Shown: positions 1-9,420 of the stretch, one piece after another
Layout: every line of letters starts with the position of its first letter
Numbering within the stretch: the stretch's first letter is position 1
NCBI RefSeq assembly: GCF_019904175.1
Contig: NZ_CP061913.1
Coordinates: forward strand, 3,968,001-4,032,000
DNA: 64,000 nt
Reading direction: 5' to 3'
From: Dactylosporangium vinaceum
GTDB taxonomy: Bacteria; Actinomycetota; Actinomycetes; Mycobacteriales; Micromonosporaceae
Made by a program: the position numbers and the translations under genes
The notes under the pieces: model-generated
The model's input: only the letters and a program-made list of their open reading frames with translations
The model's database searches: none
What the model was told of the DNA's origin: nothing

Positions 1-592
1 CACGGAAGGCGCCGTTGGCCCCGCGGACCACCGGCCCGATGGCGGGCGCCGACGTGGGGCCTACGAGGACCGCACCGGCGCCGTCGGCGAACATGAACGC
101 CACGCCCCGGTCGGCCGGGTCGATGATGTCGGTCATCCGTTCCACGCCGATCACCAGCACGTAGCGCACTTCACCGGCGCGGACCGTGTCGCCGGCGACG
201 GCCAGGGCATGGCAGAACCCGGCGCAGGCACCGGAGAGATCGAACGCGGCGGCCCGGCCGGCGCCGATTTCATCGGCGACCAGCACGGCCAGCGGCGGTG
301 TCTGGACCAAATTCGACATGCTGGCCACGATGACGCAGCCGACCGCGTCGGGTGTGACGCCGGCGTGCTGCAACGCCGCGCCGGCCGCCGCCACCGCCAT
401 GGCGCACAGGGTTTCCTCCGGCCCGGCGAACCGGCGACTGACGATGCCGGAGCGCGACTCGATCCACTCGGGTGTCGAGTCGAGACGCCGGCACACCTCG
501 TCGTTGGAAACCACCCGTCGCGGCCGGTATGCGCCTACGCCCAGGATGCCGCTGTGCGCAGCCGGTCTGACCTGGATCCGTTGTGCAGCCAT
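1..592 (-). CDS. 3-oxoacyl-ACP synthase III (KASIII/FabH-like), partial
   Basis: Condensing enzyme that would join an acyl-CoA starter to malonyl-ACP, here probably priming the neighbouring type II polyketide synthase. About 197 N-terminal residues are visible; the C-terminus, with the expected His and Asn, lies outside the window. The KASIII signature DLSGACAGFCHAL is present with the nucleophile at Cys123, followed by VIGVERMTDIIDPADRG and FADGAGAVLVGP, which match FabH closely. The start is the ATG at 592-590; I see no better one. It is divergent from the ACP operon, with 132 bases between them. A private KASIII together with two ACPs and an AT is the pattern of R1128-like clusters that use alkyl or other non-acetate starters (established for that family; inference here). 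Confidence 0.9.
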   Translation of the reverse strand, partial: MAAQRIQVRPAAHSGILGVGAYRPRRVVSNDEVCRRLDSTPEWIESRSGIVSRRFAGPEETLCAMAVAAAGAALQHAGVTPDAVGCVIVASMSNLVQTPPLAVLVADEIGAGRAAAFDLSGACAGFCHALAVAGDTVRAGEVRYVLVIGVERMTDIIDPADRGVAFMFADGAGAVLVGPTSAPAIGPVVRGANGAFR

Positions 593-614
593 GCCCCGAC
601 CCTCACGACGGCGA

Positions 615-666
615 CTCAAGCCCGGCTCAGGCGACCCGGTTAGGCGGTCCTTGAACCGGGCTTGAG
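615..666. promoter_or_regulatory. inverted repeat in the divergent KASIII/ACP promoter region
   Basis: A perfect 11-base inverted repeat, CTCAAGCCCGG at 615-625 and CCGGGCTTGAG at 656-666, separated by 30 bases. It fills the gap between the divergent KASIII and ACP starts, so it may be an operator for a cluster regulator or a folded leader. No regulator gene of the cluster is visible in the window. Confidence 0.45.
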
Positions 667-724
667 GCTGCGGCGGAACAGTCGGACGGGCCAAGCCAAC
701 CGCCGGTCTTCATGGGGAGCCGTG

Positions 725-1003
725 ATGCAGCAGCACTTCGACATCGCCGACCTGCAGCAGGTCGTGGCCAGCTGCGTCGGCGTCACCGACGTCGGCGTCA
801 TCAGTGTCGAGACACTCGACGAATCGTTCGCGGACCTCGGCGTCGACTCGCTCGCCCGCTACGAGGTGGCCACCCGGCTGCAGGACACCCTGACGGTGAC
901 AATCTCCGACGATGACATCGAGCGGGCCACCACACCGCGGCTGATGCTCGCCCTCGTCAACGAGCGCCTCAGCGGCCTTGCCCAGCAGGGCTCCGGGACA
1001 TGA
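725..1003 (+). CDS. acyl carrier protein (first ACP of the cluster)
   Basis: A 92-residue carrier protein. The 4'-phosphopantetheine attachment site is Ser42 in the motif [13 protein letters not shown]. The ATG at 725 is chosen because GGGGAG lies just upstream (714-719); a GTG at 722 is also possible. An upstream in-frame ATG would add about 20 basic residues with no homology. The stop overlaps the carboxylase start by four bases (ATGA). It is less like the classical minimal-PKS ACP than the second one at 5604, so it may serve the KASIII/starter branch. That split of labour is inferred from R1128-type clusters, not shown by the sequence. Confidence 0.88.
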   Translation: MQQHFDIADLQQVVASCVGVTDVGVISVETLDESFADLGVDSLARYEVATRLQDTLTVTISDDDIERATTPRLMLALVNERLSGLAQQGSGT

Positions 1004-2703
1004 CCACCGGGACGAGGTCCGCTCCGGCGCCGCTTGAGGCGAGCGACGCGGGCTGGATCCGGTGTCCACGCTGTCCCGCCGTCGTGTTCGGCAAACGATG
1101 GTTGCGGGCACTGCGGGTCTGCCCGGAGTGCGGGTTCCACGACGCCGTACCCGCTGCGGAGCGCCTCGAGCAGCTGCTCGATCCCGGCTCGGCCCGCCGG
1201 TTCGGCTCCGGCGTGGCGACCGAGGACGTACTGCGGTTCACAGATCTGCGGCCGTATCCGAGCCGCCTGGCCGCCGCGCGCGCGGCCACCGGGCTGGACG
1301 AGGCGGTTGTCGTTGCCCGTGGTCGCATCGAGGGCCACCCGGTCGTGGTGGCAGTGATGGACTTCCGGTTCCTCGGCGGCAGCCTCGGCGCGGCCGTCGG
1401 CGAGCTGGTCACGCTGGCCGCGGAGGCCGCCCTGGCCGACCGGGTGCCGCTGCTCCTGGTCACGGCCTCGGGTGGTGCCCGCATGCAGGAGGGCGCAGTT
1501 TCGCTCATGCAGATGGCGAAGACGAGCGCGGCGCTGGCGGCGCTCGATGAGGCCGGTGTGGCGACGCTCTCACTGATTACCGATCCGACCTATGGAGGGG
1601 TCGCGGCGTCGTTCGCCAGCCTCGGCGACCTGCTCCTCGCCGAACCGGGCGCCCGGATGGGGTTCGCGGGGCCACGAGTGATCCGGCAAACGGTGCGCGA
1701 GGAGCTGCCGCCCGGGTTTCAGACCGCCGAATTCCTAATGGAGCACGGCTTGCTGGACCTCATCGTGCCCCGGGCGCAGCTGCGCGAGCGGCTCGGGCGG
1801 TTGCTGGGGGCGCTCAGCCGTGCGGCCGTGGCCGGCCCGTCACTCGCACCCGGCATCGACGATCCACCGCAGGCCATCCGCGACCCCGCACTCCTGCCCG
1901 AGCCTGACCCGGCCGCGCAGGTCCGTGCGGCGCGATCCCTGGACCGGCCGACGTCGCTGGACTACTTCGGTCTCGTCTTCGACGACTTCGTGGAGCTTCA
2001 CGGTGACCGGATCGGCGCAGACTGCCCGGCCGTCGTCGGCGGGCTCGCGCGCCTTGCCGGCACCCCGGTCGTGGTGATCGGGCATCAGAAAGGCCATGAT
2101 GCGGCCGAGCTCGCCCGGCGCAACTTCGGCATGCCGACACCGCCGGGTTACCGCAAGGCCGCCCGGCTCATGGGCCTAGCCGCGAAGCTGACGCTGCCGG
2201 TCGTCACGCTTGTCGACACGCCCGGAGCCTATCCGGGAGCCCGGGCCGAGGAGCAGGGGCAGTCTCTGGCGATCGCGGGAAATCTTCGGCTCATGGCCAT
2301 GCTGCCGGTGCCGGTGGTCGCCGTAGTGACCGGTGAGGGCGGTAGCGGAGGCGCGCTCGCCTTGGCCGTCGCCGACCGCCTGCTGATGCTCTCCGGCAGC
2401 ACGTTTTCGGTTATCAGCCCGGAGGGCTGTGCCGCCATCCTATGGCATGACCGCGCCGAGGCCAGCCGGGCCGCGGCTGCGCTGAAGCTCACCCCACGTG
2501 ACCTGCTCGCGCTCGGGATCGTCGATGCTGTGATCCCCGAGCCGGAGGGCGGCGCCGGGTGCGACTGGGTTGCCACCGCACTGGTCGTGCGCCAAGCGGT
2601 CGTGACCAACCTGTGCGAACTGTCCGATGTGGAACCGGAGCGGCTGGTCGCCGAGCGGCGGGCCCGCCTGCGCGGGCCCGGCCCTGGTGGGAAGGGCCCA
2701 TGA
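1000..2703 (+). CDS. acetyl-CoA carboxylase carboxyltransferase, fused beta-alpha (AccD-AccA)
   Basis: A 567-residue fusion of both carboxyltransferase subunits; it moves CO2 from carboxybiotin to acetyl-CoA to make malonyl-CoA. The N-terminal AccD half starts with a zinc ribbon (Cys22, 25, 41, 44: CPRC and CPEC) and carries the [10 protein letters not shown] motif near residue 155. The AccA half begins near residue 305 ([18 protein letters not shown]) and contains [19 protein letters not shown] and the oxyanion region [16 protein letters not shown]. coli has these as separate proteins. It overlaps the ACP upstream and accB downstream by four bases each. With AccB and AccC it makes a complete private ACCase, so the operon can raise its own extender pool. 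Confidence 0.93.
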   Translation: MTTGTRSAPAPLEASDAGWIRCPRCPAVVFGKRWLRALRVCPECGFHDAVPAAERLEQLLDPGSARRFGSGVATEDVLRFTDLRPYPSRLAAARAATGLDEAVVVARGRIEGHPVVVAVMDFRFLGGSLGAAVGELVTLAAEAALADRVPLLLVTASGGARMQEGAVSLMQMAKTSAALAALDEAGVATLSLITDPTYGGVAASFASLGDLLLAEPGARMGFAGPRVIRQTVREELPPGFQTAEFLMEHGLLDLIVPRAQLRERLGRLLGALSRAAVAGPSLAPGIDDPPQAIRDPALLPEPDPAAQVRAARSLDRPTSLDYFGLVFDDFVELHGDRIGADCPAVVGGLARLAGTPVVVIGHQKGHDAAELARRNFGMPTPPGYRKAARLMGLAAKLTLPVVTLVDTPGAYPGARAEEQGQSLAIAGNLRLMAMLPVPVVAVVTGEGGSGGALALAVADRLLMLSGSTFSVISPEGCAAILWHDRAEASRAAAALKLTPRDLLALGIVDAVIPEPEGGAGCDWVATALVVRQAVVTNLCELSDVEPERLVAERRARLRGPGPGGKGP

Positions 2704-3167
2704 CCATGAGTGCAACGGAGCCGGGTGTCGACGGCGTCCTTGACGCTGTGCGCGCCTCGGTGCTGCAGGTTCTCGCGGCGGTGCCGGAGCGCCCGCATCG
2801 CCTGCGCGTGGACGCCAGCGGTGTCGCGATCGAGCTGGAGTGGCCGCCCGCGGCCGGGGCGGCACCCGCACCGGAGCCGGCGTCCGGACCGGTGACAAGC
2901 ACCGTCGCCGAACCGGACGGCCCGGCGGGATATCAGGTATGCGCACCGAGCGTCGGGACGTTCTACCGGGCACCCGAGCCCGGCGCGGCGCCGTTCGTGC
3001 AGGTAGGTGATGCCGTCACGCCGGGACAGCAAGTGGGCATCATCGAGGCGATGAAGCTCATGCTGCCGATCAACGCTGACCGGGCCGGCCTGGTGACGCA
3101 CGTACTCAAACAGGACAGCGAGTCCGTGCAGTATGGCGAGCCGCTGTTCATCCTCGACGCGGCATGA
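2700..3167 (+). CDS. accB: biotin carboxyl carrier protein of acetyl-CoA carboxylase
   Basis: A 155-residue biotin carrier. The C-terminal biotinyl domain (about residues 78-155) contains the canonical IIEAMKLM motif with biotinylated Lys119, preceded by [14 protein letters not shown], as in E. coli AccB. A Pro/Ala-rich linker spans about residues 48-75. The start ATG overlaps the carboxyltransferase stop (ATGA); a second in-frame ATG lies six bases on. It moves carboxybiotin between AccC and the fused AccD-AccA encoded on either side. Confidence 0.95.
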   Translation: MTMSATEPGVDGVLDAVRASVLQVLAAVPERPHRLRVDASGVAIELEWPPAAGAAPAPEPASGPVTSTVAEPDGPAGYQVCAPSVGTFYRAPEPGAAPFVQVGDAVTPGQQVGIIEAMKLMLPINADRAGLVTHVLKQDSESVQYGEPLFILDAA

Positions 3168-3179
3168 CCGGGAGGCGGC

Positions 3180-4541
3180 ATGTTCGACAAGGTGATGGTG
3201 GCGAACCGGGGCGAGATCGCACTGCGGGTCGTGCGCACCTGCCGTGAGATGAAAGTCCGATCGGTTGTCTGTTACTCCGAAGCCGATCAGGACTCGGCCG
3301 CCGTCCGGGCGGCTGACGAGGCGGTACGGATCGGACCCGCCCGCGCGAAGCGCAGCTACCTCAATGCGGCAGCGGTGCTGCAGGCGGCGCTGCAGTCGGG
3401 TGCGAAGGCCATTCATCCCGGCTACGGCTTCCTGTCGGAGGATGCGGACTTCGCCGAGGCGTGTGAGGACACCGGCATCGTGCTCATCGGCCCGCCCGCT
3501 CACGTCATGGCCCGGCTGGGCGACAAGAGCTCGGCCCGCCGGATCATGGCCTCGGCCGGGCTGCCCGTGCTGCCCGGTGGCACGGACCTGCGCAGCCCCG
3601 ATGCGGCGGCCGAGCTCGCAGCCGAGATCGGGTATCCGGTCATCATCAAGGCCGCGGCCGGCGGTGGCGGGCGAGGCATGACGGTTGTGCGGGATCCGGC
3701 GGACTTCGTCGCGGCGTACCGCACCACGCAGGCCACGGCCCACATGCTGTTCCAGGACCGCCGGGTCTATGTCGAGCGGTACCTTACCCGGGCGCGCCAC
3801 GTCGAGGTGCAGGTGCTGTGCGACAGCCACGGCAACGCGATCCACCTCGGCGAGCGGGACTGCTCCGTGCAGCGTCGCCAGCAGAAACTGATCGAGGAGA
3901 CCCCTGCCGCTCGGCTGTCGTCCGGGCTCGCCGAGCGGATCTGCGCGGCCGCGGTGCAGGGCGCCCTCGCCGCGCAGTACGTTGGCGCCGGGACGTTCGA
4001 GTTTCTGGTCGGCCCGGATGACGACTTCTATTTCATGGAGGTCAACTGCCGCATCCAGGTCGAGCACCCGGTGACCGAAATGGTGACGGGCGTGGACCTG
4101 GTACGCGAGCAGCTGCATGTGGCCGCGGGACGGTCGTTGCTGCTGCGGCAGGAGGACATCCAGCGGCGCGGCACCTCCATCGAATGCCGTATCAACGCCG
4201 AGGACCCGGACCGCGGGTTCGCTCCGACACCGGGCCGGCTGACCGACTTCCAGCCGCCCGGCGGACCGTTCGTTCGCGTCGACACGCACGCATCCACCGG
4301 CTACACCGTCCCACCGGACTACGACTCGCTGCTGGCGAAAGTCGTAGTGTGGGGCCCGGACCGCGACCAGGCCGTTGAGCGGATGCTGCGCGCCCTGGCG
4401 GAGCTGCGCGCCGACGGTCCCGGGATGGCCACCACGGCGGCGTTCGTGGCCGCGGTGCTCGACGACCCGACGTTCCGGGCGGCGGAGCACGGCACCCGAT
4501 TCGTCGACGAACTGCTGACGGCCCGGGGCGGGCTGAGGTGA
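3180..4541 (+). CDS. accC: biotin carboxylase subunit of acetyl-CoA carboxylase
   Basis: A 453-residue ATP-grasp enzyme that carboxylates the biotin on AccB. It begins MFDKVMVANRGEIALRVVR as usual. It contains IHPGYGFLSED, the glycine-rich ATP loop AAAGGGGRGM near residue 163, the EVNCRIQVEHPVTE active-site strand near residue 285, and the C-terminal ECRINAEDP motif. Length is normal for stand-alone bacterial AccC. GGGAGG precedes the ATG at 3180. Its stop overlaps the acyltransferase start, so transcription and translation are coupled through the ACCase-AT block. Confidence 0.95.
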   Translation: MFDKVMVANRGEIALRVVRTCREMKVRSVVCYSEADQDSAAVRAADEAVRIGPARAKRSYLNAAAVLQAALQSGAKAIHPGYGFLSEDADFAEACEDTGIVLIGPPAHVMARLGDKSSARRIMASAGLPVLPGGTDLRSPDAAAELAAEIGYPVIIKAAAGGGGRGMTVVRDPADFVAAYRTTQATAHMLFQDRRVYVERYLTRARHVEVQVLCDSHGNAIHLGERDCSVQRRQQKLIEETPAARLSSGLAERICAAAVQGALAAQYVGAGTFEFLVGPDDDFYFMEVNCRIQVEHPVTEMVTGVDLVREQLHVAAGRSLLLRQEDIQRRGTSIECRINAEDPDRGFAPTPGRLTDFQPPGGPFVRVDTHASTGYTVPPDYDSLLAKVVVWGPDRDQAVERMLRALAELRADGPGMATTAAFVAAVLDDPTFRAAEHGTRFVDELLTARGGLR

Positions 4542-5548
4542 TGACGCCAGGACCGCCGGTAGTGCTGCTCCTGCCCGGCCAGGGCGCTCAGCAGCCGGCC
4601 ATGGCGGCGGCGCTCTACGACGCGGATCCGACCTTCACGGCCGCCATGGACGCGTTTTTCGGGCCGCTCGGCGCGTGGGGGACACAGCTGCGCGCGGACT
4701 GGCTCGGCGGGTGCAGCGGGGCTGCGCTCGACGATGCGTCCCGGGCTCAGCCGCTGCTCTACGCAGTCGGCTACGCTCTCGGCGCGGCGCTGTCGGCTCA
4801 CGGCGTGCCGATCAGCGGCGTGCTCGGCCACAGCGTAGGCGAGTTGGCCGCGGCGGCCCTGGCGGGTGTCTTCACACCCGCCGACGGCGCGAGGCTGCTC
4901 CGGGCCCGCGTCGCGGCCCTGGCCGGGATCGCCGCGGGCGGGATGCTCGCGGTGGCCGCCTCCCCGGCCGACCTCACACCGTTCCTCGACTCGCCCGACC
5001 GTCCCGACGGCGTGGTGGTCGGGGCCGAGAACGCGCCGAAACAGACCGTGCTGGCCGGGACCGAGCCGCGACTGTCGGCAGTGGAGTTTGCGCTGCGACG
5101 CCATGGCATGACGTGCCGGCGGATTGCCGCGCGGCAGCCGTTTCACAGCCCCGCGGCGAGGCCGGCCGCACGCCGGTTCCAGCGAGCATTCGGCCGGGTC
5201 GAGCTGCGCCCGCCGCGACTGCCGATGTGGTCGGCCGGCTCCGGGGCGCGACTGGAAGCCGGTCAGGCGACCGACCCGGGCTTCTGGGCGGCGCAGCTTG
5301 CCGGCCGGATGCGGCTCTGGTCCGCGCTCGACGCGCTGCTGTGCTCCGGTGCCGTGACGCTCGTCGAGGCCGGCCCCGGCCAGGGACTCACCGGGATCGC
5401 GCGCCGGCATCCGGGAGTGCGCACCGGCGCGAGCCGGGTGGTGCCGCTGCTGCCGGCCGCCGCGGCTGGGACACCCGGCGCGGTGCGGGACGCGGTGGAA
5501 CGCCTGCGGGCGGACGCCGTCGCCCGACCGGCCGGTGGTGTTTCTTGA
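4541..5548 (+). CDS. malonyl-CoA:ACP acyltransferase (FabD/PKS AT type)
   Basis: A 335-residue acyltransferase that loads malonyl (or a starter acyl) units from CoA to ACP. LLLPGQGAQQ opens the fold, the nucleophile Ser98 sits in GHSVGELAAAALAG, and the catalytic His is in QPFHSP near residue 202. The late EAGPGQGL motif is present. Start is the ATG at 4541, overlapping the accC stop; a GTG directly before it is in frame. Most type II clusters borrow the primary-metabolism MCAT, so a cluster-resident AT is notable. In R1128-type systems such an AT edits or loads the starter branch (family knowledge; role here inferred). Confidence 0.88.
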   Translation: MTPGPPVVLLLPGQGAQQPAMAAALYDADPTFTAAMDAFFGPLGAWGTQLRADWLGGCSGAALDDASRAQPLLYAVGYALGAALSAHGVPISGVLGHSVGELAAAALAGVFTPADGARLLRARVAALAGIAAGGMLAVAASPADLTPFLDSPDRPDGVVVGAENAPKQTVLAGTEPRLSAVEFALRRHGMTCRRIAARQPFHSPAARPAARRFQRAFGRVELRPPRLPMWSAGSGARLEAGQATDPGFWAAQLAGRMRLWSALDALLCSGAVTLVEAGPGQGLTGIARRHPGVRTGASRVVPLLPAAAAGTPGAVRDAVERLRADAVARPAGGVS

Positions 5549-5603
5549 GCAGCCGTTGAGACGCCGGACAAAAGATCGAAACAAGACGATGAAGGAGATG
5601 CGC

Positions 5604-5855
5604 ATGACACTCGACGACGTACGGCGAATCCTGACCGAGGCCGCCGGTGCGGACGAATCGATCCTGCCCGGGCGCGACATCGCCGACGTGCCGTTCACGG
5701 AGCTCGGCTACGACTCGCTCGCCCTCCTCGAGACCGCCGCGCGGATCAACCAGGAGTTCGGCGTCGCGCTGCCGGACGACACCGTCGTTGCCCTCAGCAC
5801 GCCCCGCGAGCTCGTCGAGGCCGTCGAGCTGGCATCGGTCCCCGCTCAGCGCTGA
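5604..5855 (+). CDS. acyl carrier protein of the minimal type II PKS
   Basis: An 83-residue carrier protein with the sequence typical of aromatic PKS ACPs: FTELGYDSLALLETAARI, phosphopantetheine on Ser38. It carries the growing poly-beta-keto chain between AT, KS-alpha/KS-beta and the cyclases. The start at 5604 is chosen over upstream in-frame ATGs because AAGGAG lies six bases before it (5592-5597). About 55 non-coding bases separate it from the AT gene. Confidence 0.93.
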   Translation: MTLDDVRRILTEAAGADESILPGRDIADVPFTELGYDSLALLETAARINQEFGVALPDDTVVALSTPRELVEAVELASVPAQR

Positions 5856-5872
5856 ACCAGGAGGACATCGCC

Positions 5873-6235
5873 ATGATCGTGCACACCCTCATCTATCGGT
5901 TCCCGGACGATGTGTCGCCGCAGAGCCGCGCTGAGTTCTTCCAGGACATGGGCTCGCTCACGCTGGGCACCGGACTGGTTCGCGGCTACGACCACAAGCC
6001 GCACCTCTGGCTGCCGGCCGACAACCGGGCCCGCGGCCTGACGGCCGCCGCGATCGCCCAGTTCACCTGCGACGATTTGAAGGCACTGGAAACGTTCTCC
6101 GAGCTCCCGGAGGTCTACGACTTCGTGACCACATGGAAGGAGAAGCTGCGCTTCGAGGCCGCCTACGCCAACCACGAAGTGCTCACGCCCTACGGCGAGC
6201 AAGGCGCTCAGCCGTCCAATGCGCGCCGCGACTAG
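5873..6235 (+). CDS. small Dabb-like dimeric alpha/beta-barrel protein
   Basis: A 120-residue protein beginning MIVHTLIYRFPDDVS, the pattern of stress-responsive alpha/beta-barrel (Dabb) and related ferredoxin-like folds. These form dimeric barrels and in aromatic polyketide clusters can act as cyclases or cofactor-free monooxygenases. No catalytic residue can be assigned from sequence alone. AGGAGG precedes the ATG. The position between the ACP and the aromatase argues for action on the ACP-bound or newly released polyketide. The family call is moderately sure and the exact reaction is unknown. Confidence 0.65.
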   Translation: MIVHTLIYRFPDDVSPQSRAEFFQDMGSLTLGTGLVRGYDHKPHLWLPADNRARGLTAAAIAQFTCDDLKALETFSELPEVYDFVTTWKEKLRFEAAYANHEVLTPYGEQGAQPSNARRD

Positions 6236-6248
6236 ACGAGGAGCCACC

Positions 6249-6743
6249 ATGACGCACGCCGAACACGCCGTCACCGTCGAGGCCCCGGTCGAGCTCGTCT
6301 GGCAGATCCTGCTCGACGTCCGCGGCTACGCCGGCATCTTCCCGCCCACTCGGGCGGTCGATCTGCTCGAAGAGTCCGAGCGCCATCAACTGGCGCGACT
6401 GCACGTCGATGTCGGCGAGGAGGCTCAGTCTTGGGTATCGCGCCGCGACATCGACGCAGAGCTGCGGGTCATCACCTATCAGCAGGTCGAGACCGCCCCG
6501 ATCGTCGGGCGGATGGGCGGAGAGTGGCGCGCTTTCGCACTTGGAGCCGAGCGGACCCAGCTCGTGCTCACCCATGACTTCGCCACCCGGGAGCCGATCG
6601 ACGGCCAGGTGGCCGGGCGGTACACCTTCGAAGAGGCCGACCGGATGCTGCACGCCGCCGTGGAGCGCAACAGTGTCGCCGATCTGGAGGCGGTAAAGGC
6701 GGAGTCGGAACGCCGGGTCCGGCAGCCGGTGGACGCGCCATGA
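6249..6743 (+). CDS. polyketide aromatase/cyclase, single SRPBCC domain
   Basis: A 164-residue START-like (SRPBCC) protein. HAVTVEAPVELVWQILLDVRGYAGIFPPT, a WVSRRDID block, YQQVETAPIVGRMGGEW and TQLVLTHDFATRE resemble the C-terminal half of didomain aromatases more than TcmN. These enzymes bind the poly-beta-ketone in a deep pocket and guide first-ring aldol closure and aromatisation. ATG at 6249 has GAGGAG upstream; a longer in-frame start would add ten basic residues. It overlaps the next cyclase by four bases. It is a single domain, so any second function must come from a neighbour. Confidence 0.85.
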   Translation: MTHAEHAVTVEAPVELVWQILLDVRGYAGIFPPTRAVDLLEESERHQLARLHVDVGEEAQSWVSRRDIDAELRVITYQQVETAPIVGRMGGEWRAFALGAERTQLVLTHDFATREPIDGQVAGRYTFEEADRMLHAAVERNSVADLEAVKAESERRVRQPVDAP

Positions 6744-7495
6744 GCCGCGTAATCGATTTGAGCGTTACTACAAGGAACACGCCCAGCGAAGCTACTCCCG
6801 TCGTGGTGGAACCGCTCGATCACCGCACCGGTGCGGTAGTCCTCGGACTGCGCCCCGAGGACTTCCCCGACGGGATGGCGATCTCCAACGAGAGCGTGAC
6901 GCTCACCACCCACACCGGCACTCACATGGACGCACCGCTGCACTACGGCCCGTTCAGCGGCGGTGAGCCGGCCAAGAGCATCGACCAGGTGCCCATCGAG
7001 TGGTGTATCGGGCCCGGTGTCCGGCTGGACGTCCGGCACGTACCCCCCGGTGACGAAATCACTGTCGAGCACCTCGCCGATGCGCTCGACGCCGCCGGGC
7101 GGGCGCTGCAGCCGGGCGACATCGTCCTGCTGTGGACCGGCGCCGACGGCCTCTGGGGAACTGAGGATTACCTCACCACCTTCCCCGGACTGGGCGGCAA
7201 GGGCACGGCCTACCTCGTCGAACAAGGCGTCCGGGTCATCGGCATCGACGCCTGGGGTATGGATCGGCCCATGGCGGCGATGGTCGAGGAGTATCGGCGT
7301 ACCGGCGACAACTCCTGCCTGTGGCCCGCCCACGTATATGGCCGCACCCGCGAGTATCTGCAGCTGGAAAAGTTGGCCAACCTCGGCTCCCTGCCCGGCG
7401 CGACCGGCTTCACCGTCTGCTGCTTCCCCGTGGCGGTAGCCGGCGCCGGCGCCGGCTGGAGCCGGGTGGTCGCGCTGACCGAGGAGGTGCGGTGA
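6740..7495 (+). CDS. metal-dependent polyketide cyclase (putative cyclase / kynurenine formamidase-like family)
   Basis: A 251-residue member of the putative cyclase family. The metal-binding signature HTGTHMDAPLHY is at about residues 56-67, and the family core GIDAWGMDRP follows near residue 170. Family members in aromatic clusters close later rings; I recall DpsY, SnoaM and OxyN as examples, but could not verify this by search. It overlaps the aromatase upstream (ATGA) and the nitroreductase downstream (GTGA), so it belongs to the core operon. Confidence 0.83.
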   Translation: MSRVIDLSVTTRNTPSEATPVVVEPLDHRTGAVVLGLRPEDFPDGMAISNESVTLTTHTGTHMDAPLHYGPFSGGEPAKSIDQVPIEWCIGPGVRLDVRHVPPGDEITVEHLADALDAAGRALQPGDIVLLWTGADGLWGTEDYLTTFPGLGGKGTAYLVEQGVRVIGIDAWGMDRPMAAMVEEYRRTGDNSCLWPAHVYGRTREYLQLEKLANLGSLPGATGFTVCCFPVAVAGAGAGWSRVVALTEEVR

Positions 7496-8109
7496 GCGCT
7501 CCGGCCACGCACCACCTGTTGCTGGACCGCGCGGCGCAGGACCTGCTGTTCCGGGCCGCCCGCTCCTCATCGGCGTTCACCGCTGACCCGATCACCGACG
7601 AGCAGATCGAGGCCGTCTACGACCTGATCAAATACGCGCCGACATCAATGAACCAGCAGCCGCTGCGTATCGTGCTGGTGCGTACCGTGGCGGCCCGGAC
7701 TCGGCTGATCCGGCACATGCTCGGAACCAACGCGGCGAAGGTCGCCGAGGCACCGCTCGTCGCCATACTCGCGGTCGACCTGAACTTCCATCAAAAATTG
7801 CCACGGCTGTATCCGCACCGGCCGGAAGTCGCCGAACTCTTCGCCGACCCGGTGGTCCGCGAGGAGTCGGGCCGGTTCAACGCCACCCTGCAGCTGGCGT
7901 ATTTCATCCTCGGCGTCCGTGCTGCGGGTCTGGCCGTCCGGCCGCTGGCGGGCTTCGACGCCAAGGCGGTCGACCGCGACTTCTTCGGCCCGCCGCAGCA
8001 GCGTTCCACCGCGGTGCTCACCGTGGTCACGCTGGGCCGGCCGGCGGGTCCACCACGGTTCGACCGTCTGCCGCGCCTGGAGTTCGACGAGGTCGTCACG
8101 ACCGTCTGA
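7492..8109 (+). CDS. nitroreductase-family flavin oxidoreductase (RutE/HadB-like)
   Basis: A 205-residue FMN-dependent NAD(P)H oxidoreductase. The FMN-binding signature YAPTSMNQQPLRIVLV and the C-terminal FNATLQLAYFILGVRAAGLAVRPLAGFD match malonic-semialdehyde-reductase-like nitroreductases. The start is the GTG at 7492, giving a GTGA overlap with the cyclase; earlier in-frame starts would run through the cyclase gene. In this place it probably reduces a quinone, enone or keto group during tailoring. The substrate cannot be read from sequence. Confidence 0.82.
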   Translation: MSAPATHHLLLDRAAQDLLFRAARSSSAFTADPITDEQIEAVYDLIKYAPTSMNQQPLRIVLVRTVAARTRLIRHMLGTNAAKVAEAPLVAILAVDLNFHQKLPRLYPHRPEVAELFADPVVREESGRFNATLQLAYFILGVRAAGLAVRPLAGFDAKAVDRDFFGPPQQRSTAVLTVVTLGRPAGPPRFDRLPRLEFDEVVTTV

Positions 8110-8148
8110 CGTCCGGCGCCGTGCAAAGCCCAGCAGAGAGACGAGGAA

Positions 8149-9420
8149 ATGATGACGCAACGTCGTGCCGTGATCACCGGAATTGGAGTGCTGGCGCCGG
8201 GCGGGGAAGGCACCAAGGAATTCGTTGACCTGCTGTGCTCCGGCCGCACCGCGACCCGCCGCATATCGTTCTTTGACCCGTCGCTGTTCCGGTCGCAGGT
8301 GGCCGCCGAGTGCCGCTTCGATCCGCTGGCGTCCGGCCTGACCCACCGCGAGACTCGCCGCCTCGATCGAGCCGCACAACTTGCGCTGATCGCCACCCGC
8401 CACTGCCTGTCCGACAGCGGGCTGGACGTAGCGGCAATGTCACCGGAGCGGGTCGGCGTCAGCGTCGGTACTGCGGTCGGCGCCACGACGAGTCTCGAAC
8501 GCGAATATCTGGTGCTGTCCGACACCGGTCGCGAGTGGCTCGTCAACGACGGCTACCGCTCCCCGCACCTGTACGACTACTTCGTACCCAGCTCGCTCGC
8601 GGCCGAGGTGGCCCGCGAGGCCGGCGCGGAGGGCCCGGCCGCAATCGTCTCCTCCGGCTGCACGTCCGGCCTCGACTCGGTCGGCCACGCGTTCGCGCTC
8701 ATCACCGAGGGCACTGCCGACATCGTGGTGACCGGGGCGGCGGACGCGCCCATCTCACCCATCGCCGTATCCTGCTTCGACGCCATCAAGGCGACCACGC
8801 CGCGCAACGACGACCCCGAGCACGCCTCCCGCCCCTTCGACCGCACGCGGGACGGGTTCGTGCTCGCCGAGGGCGCGGCGATGCTCGTGCTCGAGGAGCG
8901 CGAACATGCGCGCAGGCGCGGCGCGCACATCTACGCGGAGATCACCGGATATGCGACGCGCTGCAACGCGTACCACATGACCGGGCTCAAGCCCGACGGG
9001 CGGGAGATGGCCGAGGCTATCGCGGCGGCCCTCGCCGAAGGGCGTACACCCGCGACCGACATCGGCTACATCAACGCGCACGGCTCGGGCACCAGGCAGA
9101 ATGACCGCCACGAGACGGCCGCCTTCAAACGCTCGCTCGGCGATCACGCGTACCGCATTCCGGTCAGCTCCATCAAGTCCATGGTCGGGCATTCGCTCGG
9201 CGCGATCGGCTCCATCGAGATCGCGGCGTGCGCGCTCGCCATCGAGCACGGCTTCGTACCGCCGACGGCGAACCTGCACGAGGCCGATCCCGAATGCGAT
9301 CTGGACTACGTCCCGCTGACCGCGCGGGAGATGCACATCGACACGGCGTTGAGCGTCGGTAGCGGATTCGGCGGCTTCCAGAGCGCGATGGTACTGCGCC
9401 GAGACGGAGCGGCACGATGA
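8149..9420 (+). CDS. type II PKS ketosynthase alpha subunit (KS-alpha)
   Basis: A 423-residue catalytic half of the minimal PKS; it performs the Claisen condensations. The nucleophile is Cys171 in [13 protein letters not shown], and the catalytic His residues lie in [14 protein letters not shown] and GHSLGAIG. Long stretches ([31 protein letters not shown]) are diagnostic of aromatic type II KS-alpha. Two ATGs lie in tandem (8149 and 8152); ACGAGGA just upstream fits 8152 slightly better. Unusually, the KS pair is near the end of the operon, after the cyclases. It overlaps the KS-beta start by four bases. Confidence 0.97.
   Translation: MMTQRRAVITGIGVLAPGGEGTKEFVDLLCSGRTATRRISFFDPSLFRSQVAAECRFDPLASGLTHRETRRLDRAAQLALIATRHCLSDSGLDVAAMSPERVGVSVGTAVGATTSLEREYLVLSDTGREWLVNDGYRSPHLYDYFVPSSLAAEVAREAGAEGPAAIVSSGCTSGLDSVGHAFALITEGTADIVVTGAADAPISPIAVSCFDAIKATTPRNDDPEHASRPFDRTRDGFVLAEGAAMLVLEEREHARRRGAHIYAEITGYATRCNAYHMTGLKPDGREMAEAIAAALAEGRTPATDIGYINAHGSGTRQNDRHETAAFKRSLGDHAYRIPVSSIKSMVGHSLGAIGSIEIAACALAIEHGFVPPTANLHEADPECDLDYVPLTAREMHIDTALSVGSGFGGFQSAMVLRRDGAAR

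Noticed and set aside
2229-4490. Very long minus-strand open frame (753 codons) opposite the ACCase genes.
   Set aside because: It is the antisense shadow of accDA-accB-accC; GC-rich codon bias keeps it open, and the translation is Arg/His/Gly-rich with no domain.
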